Shown here one piece after another: positions 1 to 6,000 of a stretch of DNA of 7,962 bases. Within the stretch, counting starts at the first letter, position 1. Every line of letters starts with the position of its first letter. This DNA comes from an uncultured Mollicutes bacterium (GTDB lineage Bacteria; Bacillota_I; Bacilli_A; Acholeplasmatales; Anaeroplasmataceae). The notes below the pieces were generated by a model. That model did not search any database. It was not told the DNA's origin and worked only from the letters and a program-made list of their open reading frames with translations. The position numbers were made by a program, and so were the translations under genes. The stretch spans positions 1 to 7,962 of the forward strand of contig CAMWJY010000029.1 in assembly GCA_947174685.1 (NCBI GenBank). Reading direction: 5' to 3'.

Positions 1-4
1 GTTT

Positions 5-97
5 ATGATAAAAATAAAAAGAGGAATTATTTTACTGGCATTAGCTTTAGTAACAATTTATTTTTCCTTAGGAAGAGTATTTATGAATGTAGATGCA
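5..97 (+). other. Signal peptide / N-terminal membrane segment
   Basis: Residues 1-31 begin M-I-K-I-K-R, a positively charged n-region, followed by a hydrophobic stretch from about residue 8 to 22 (G-I-I-L-L-A-L-A-L-V-T-I-Y-F). A V-D-A sequence at residues 29-31, followed by E-G-E, is a plausible signal peptidase I site. Downstream the sequence becomes polar and rich in Ser, Asn and Ala, as expected for an exported mature protein. If it is not cleaved, the segment would act as an N-terminal anchor. The export call is firm; the exact cleavage point is a guess. Confidence 0.8.
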
Positions 98-3000
98 GAG
101 GGTGAGCCTTCAAATTCTGCAAAAAATATTGCAACCCAAGCAGAAGAAGACTATACAGTAATTTCGCCAGGTGGAACCTATGATTCTAATAAATTATGTA
201 TTATTGATGAAAATGGAAGAATGACAGGATTGAATCCTTCTGGTTGGCCAGTTTCTGATAATATTCACCTTATTATTCCTAAGAATGTAGTTTCAATAGC
301 CCCTACACCTACGGGTGGTTCAGCACAAGGAAATAATATAGGTGGTGGAGGCTGGGCTATTCGAAAAATAACCTTTGAGAATGGTAGTAATTTTACAACA
401 ATTGAAGATGGAACTAAAACAACAGGAGCATTTTATCATCTTGTAGCCTTAGATACTATTATTTTTCCTAATAATAATAAGCATCAAACGATTGGTTCTT
501 ATGCCTTTTATAATTGTGCAAATGCTGCAACATCAGTAGTTGATGGTTTACGCCATGTTGAATTTCAAACGACATATGGTGTAACAATTAAGGAAGGTGC
601 ATTTGAGGACTGCTATATGTTACAAACTGTAGATTGTAATACAGAAGTAAATGCAAATGCTACGCCTTCATCTATTGGTGATGGAGCATTTGCAGGAAAT
701 AACAAGCTATATAGGGCTGTATTTCCTTCTAATTTAACTACAATCGGAGCTAATGCATTTTCTGACAGAGCTGCAAAGGATCGCTTTGCCCAGCCTCTTG
801 TAGATTTAGTCATTGGTGATAGTGTAACAAAAATAGGAAAAAATGCCTTTTTGGGTGCTGGTTTAACACAATTTACTATGCCTAAATCTCTAACCACTGC
901 AAATATTGGTACAGATGCTTTTAAAAATTGTTATCGTCTTGCTGAAATAAAAAATAATTCTGAAACGATAACTTTAAATACACTTAAGACATATTTTAAT
1001 GGCCTTACAGGTGTAGAGGTATTAAATGTGTGGGGAAATGATGGAAAGAATCCGGATGGAAGTCAAAAAACGTCAGGCTCCTCTAAAATCGTTCGAACAG
1101 ATCAAGGCTTAGTCTTTTGTAATGATGGCACTACTTCAGGTAGATATTATCAAGTTGGATATTTATCAGAAGGAGAGCATTGGTTTGTTACAAATCAAGT
1201 TTTAGTGGAATTTCCAGAGGATTTAACATTGGCAGAAACTGGAAAATATGTATCATCATATATTCCAGAAATCCATCCAAGCTTATATACTACTGGCTAT
1301 GATTGGATTGATTCTGACGGTACACCAGTATTAAATTCAAGACCTGGAGTAAATCAATTTGACATACGTTCTAGAGCCTTTGGAGATATATGGGCACCTT
1401 TCGTCAAGCTTTCTGATGGTGTTATTAACATTGAAGAATATGCTTTCTATGATACACATATTCAATCTATTGTTCTTGGGAATAATGTTGCCTCTATAGG
1501 AGATTGTGCAATTCATGCAACAGATGCAGGATGGATTAATGATGAAAGACCTGTTTCATTGACAGTTTATATGCCAACAATGAAAACTGGTACTACAACT
1601 AAGAAAATATCTTACCATACCAATGCTATTCGCGTGCCTAACTCTTTACCTGCAACATTTATTTATAAGAATAAAGCGGATTATGATGCAGATACTGCTA
1701 AGCCAAAGTGTGTTAATACTGCCTCAACGCCTGGTTCCCGTACTGCGACTTACACTTATTTAATGGATGTCAATTTCTATTCCGTAGATGCAGCAACAGG
1801 AACACAGACCTTAGAAAAGACTGTGACGAAGGTTAACGGATTAGGATACAATTATACACGAAGCTTGAAATTTCCAAATGTTTGGTCAGCAAATATTGCA
1901 GAAGAGGATAATTTACCAGAAAAGGAGATTTATACGACTACAAAATGGTATAGAAATAATAATTTCTCTGCAAGCAATTTTGATGCTACTGTTGTTAGCC
2001 GTACTACCATTGACACCGCTATTAAAGGTGATAATCATACTAATGCTTCCCTCAATTATTATACAAACATCGTAGAGGCACCTAATTTAGAGAATCAAAC
2101 CTTCACGTTTGGAGATGCTTTTTATACCACAGAAGAGATTCTTACCTCTGTGTTAGATAACTCTAGTAATTTACTAGATTATTATGACATTGTCACCTCC
2201 TATCAGGATAATTTAGGCTCAGCACAAATTACAACACAAAACATAACCGCTGCAGGTAGATATACCATAACAATTTCTTTAAATAGCAAATGGGGAATAT
2301 GGAAGAATGTGCCTGAAGAAGCTCTTACTATGTCTGTGCTTGTAAATAAGAAGAAGCTTGACCTGTTAGAGATGGGAGATAATAATAACCCTAAAAATTT
2401 AATATTTGATGCAAAAGATCAAACAGATGCTATTGTTCAGCTAGAAAGTGGAGATATTTATATAGCTGATGGAGGTGTCACAACGAATGGTACTGGTGAC
2501 TCTATTTATGTTATAGAGTCTTATGTGAGCTATTTAAAGGAACGTACAGTTACAATAACGATTCGTAATAATAGTCTTTATAATATAGGTGCTTATACAA
2601 ATAATGTTGGTAATATATCTGGACAATATATTGCACAAAGTACGCTAGAAATTAAGGATAAAAATAACTATGAATTTGCATCAGGCGGAACAAATGGTGG
2701 ACGTGGTATTCGTGTTCTTATCAATGTTGATGCAAGTGAAGCTACGGTTTCTAAAACATGGTATATTGCTGGTGTTGCAAACCGTGTAGTAAACTCTGAT
2801 CAGGAAACAACTACTCCAGCAGATGATGCACGTGATTTCTCTTTAATTAATGTAACAGAATGGGTTTATGGAAATATCAGCGATAGTGCATTCAACTACT
2901 ATCCAGCACTTGTTAATGGTGGTAAAGCCTATGGAGATATCCGTTTCAAATTAACTCGAAATGATGTTCTTATTGGAGAATTAGATTTGAATGATTCTGA

Positions 3001-6000
3001 TGTAAAACAAGGCGGTATCTATGTTTATAAAGATGGAGAGAGTGTTCTAAGTGACTATATCAATTCATCAATGCCTGCTGGTACATATATATTTGTACTT
3101 AATGTAGATTCATTTGATTTGGATGGAAAAACCTACCCTGCGATTGTGAATCGTACATTCCGTTTTACGGTAACAGAGCGTGAATTCACACAAGAGGATA
3201 AGAACATTGTTATAAATGCCTTAAATGGTTTAACCTTCGAATATGAATATGATGATAATCTCGGAAATCCTGTAAGACACCTATGGGAGGGTGGCTTAAA
3301 TGCTTTGATAAGTGCAGATAAGCCTGGTCATACAGAAGCTACCTATACTCAGCTTACAAATTTATTAAATAAGCAATTCCAAGTAGAAAGAAAGGGAATT
3401 TGGGCAACAGATACTGCTTATTATAATAGCTTATATAAGGAAGTAGAACTTACCTATAATCTTTATCGTATGTTAAATAATAATTATGTAGGTAAAGATT
3501 CTATTTCAGCAGATTTATTAAAATCTGTAAATGAATATACAGTTTATTATCAATTGAGTGCTTCCTCTTATAAATCTTTAGTGGATACAACTTCAGATTC
3601 TCGTCGTGAAACCTACTTTAATGTAGTTATCTATAGAATGATTGATATTCCTTCAATTGAAACTAGCATTGACTATACAGGCTCTCGTGCAACGCCAATG
3701 GTTGCTGGAAGTGATTTTTATTCTATCAATTGGATTGAATCAGGTGACTTTGCTTATGTAAATGCAAGACAGAAGAATGGAAATGAATTCGTCGATATTG
3801 ATCATCAAATTGATATCATTTCTTATAACGCAAAACTTTATCGTTGGAATCTTGCAAATAAACCTAGCTATGTAACTCTTGATGAAGAGGATGCTTCAAG
3901 GCTAACACTTCATTTCAAGATTAAGCCAGCAGAGAATGGCTGGAATACCTCTCCACGTATTACTACCTGGAGCTGGAATGATTTTGATCCAAGCATCAAT
4001 CGAATTGTTGCAATGCCTAAATACGGCTTTGATTCTATTTCATTTTCAATCTATGTAGGCAAATTAGTAAGTGGACATTTGGAATATACTGAATTATTAC
4101 AGCTATATCATGATGGTGTTCTTACTGCATTAGAAAGCATCTATTTAGATGAGGATGGAAATCTCCCAGAATGGGTTAGTGATGGTCTAAGTAACATCAA
4201 TGCTGGATATTATAGACTTGTTGCTGATGTAGAACAGGATATAAATTATAAGGGAATCGATGGCATGGAAAATCAACCATTTGATTTTGAAGTATCCAAA
4301 GCCGTAAATTTATGGGATGAGACACCAAGCATTATTCATTGGACCTGGGGTTCTTATGACAAGACCATGAATTTAATTACAGCTTCTCCACTTTATACAA
4401 CTTCTGGAATAGAAGGAGAAGCAGCTCCTAAGCTTCTATATTCTGTTTATGTAATAAAAAATAATGTAGAAACTCTTGTGGAGGGCTTAAAGGATTTTAC
4501 TACAACAAATGGTGTAGTAGATGATCAAGCTGTTGCAGATATTCTATTTAATTTATCTGCTGGTCAATATGTTTTAAAAACAAATTTTGCTGGAACAAGT
4601 AATTTTGAGGCAATGCGTGAAAGTAGACATGCCTTTGATATTTGGCAAGCAAATAACTATTGGGAAGTCTCTCCTAGCATGACAGGTTGGGAGTATTCTA
4701 CCTTTGTAGGAGATTCTAACTTCGTACCAGGAGAAGCCCATTTCTCTAATGAAGACAGTGTAGTTCACTATTATATCTTTAATACTGCTCCTGCATTAAC
4801 AGCAGTTGCTGGTGAATTAGAGGGGAAAAAGCATTTTACAGAGCTAAATGAAGAAATTACGACCTATCTAAAGGAATTACAGGCAAACACTTATTGGGTA
4901 CTTGCTTTAATGGATGGGGATACAAATTATACTCCATTAAGAACCTCTGTACAGTTTAGTATCATTAAAACAACAACAAATGATTGGAAGACATTACCAG
5001 GTATTACAAGCTGGACTTATGGTCAATTTTCAGATTCTCTTCTTGTAGAAGCAAAATCAAGCTTTGGAAATGATTCCATACGTTACACAGTTTATTACAA
5101 CAATGTAGTCGTTTCTGGTTATGATAAGCTTACTTATGCAGATATTTGTGAAAAGCTTTCAGATTTAGACACAACATTAGATGCAATGAATTATAAGATG
5201 ACTATTGAAACAATGGCGAGTGGGAATTACTATCAAGCAACAGAAACCTTATATTTTGAGGTAGAAAAGACACTAAACGAATGGAAGGATAACTTACTTC
5301 CAACTATAGCATCTTGGACCTATGGTGATGTTGCCCCTAATCCAGTGACAGCTGTAGAGGCAAGATATGAAAATGAGAAATTTGAAATCTCTACCTCTTA
5401 CAAGGTAGTCACTTTAAATGGAAGTCAGTGGCAAGATGGAGCATCCTTAGGGAATGTTCGTCCTGTCAATGTAGGAACCTATGCTTATGTTACAGAATTA
5501 AAAGTCAAAGATGGTATGACATCAAATTATAAGGAGTTATCCTATACATCCTATTTTGAAATTAGACAATTCCAAAATGATTGGGATGTTGAACCAGAAG
5601 TAAGTATTTCTTGGAATTATGGTGTAGAAAATGCGAAAGCAGAGTTAAATGGAAAGAACTTAGTCAACGCCAATCCATTAACAAGTGATAATGGTACAAA
5701 AATGGGAACAGTTACCTATGAAGTATATACAGGCTCTTTAAAAGAAGAAACAACAACGGTTAATGGTTTAATTGATATCCTTTCTGGAAAGGATTATGGC
5801 TCTTATCGTGTTGTTACAATTGTTACATCAGATCAATATAACAATTATACTTCATTAAGATCAACAACCGCGATTACAATCTCTAGAGTAGCTAATAGCT
5901 GGATTGCAGACGCAACAACAATGGAGAATTCACTAACATGGATTTATGGCAAAACAGATACTGTTGATGATATTACATTTAAGGCAACTGTAAACAATGA

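Noticed and set aside
469..480. Short AAT trinucleotide run as a possible phase-variable microsatellite
   Set aside because: Only about four AAT copies, encoding Asn-Asn-Asn-Lys in frame. Triplet slippage would not shift the frame, and such runs are expected in AT-rich Asn-rich coding sequence (a similar one is at about 2380).
613..897. 94-codon open frame on the minus strand
   Set aside because: It lies wholly antisense to the IGxxAF leucine-rich repeats of the large + strand gene, where the + strand protein is clearly conserved. It has no recognisable domain or supporting context.
1878..2075. 65-codon open frame on the plus strand in another frame, hydrophobic-looking
   Set aside because: It overlaps the long frame out of register. 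The hydrophobic Leu/Ile run comes from reading AT-rich Asn/Thr/Tyr codons one base shifted.
4574..4768. 64-codon minus-strand open frame
   Set aside because: Antisense to the end of repeat unit 2 and the start of unit 3, which carry the conserved AGxY and W-(x8)-W motifs in the + frame. No domain seen.
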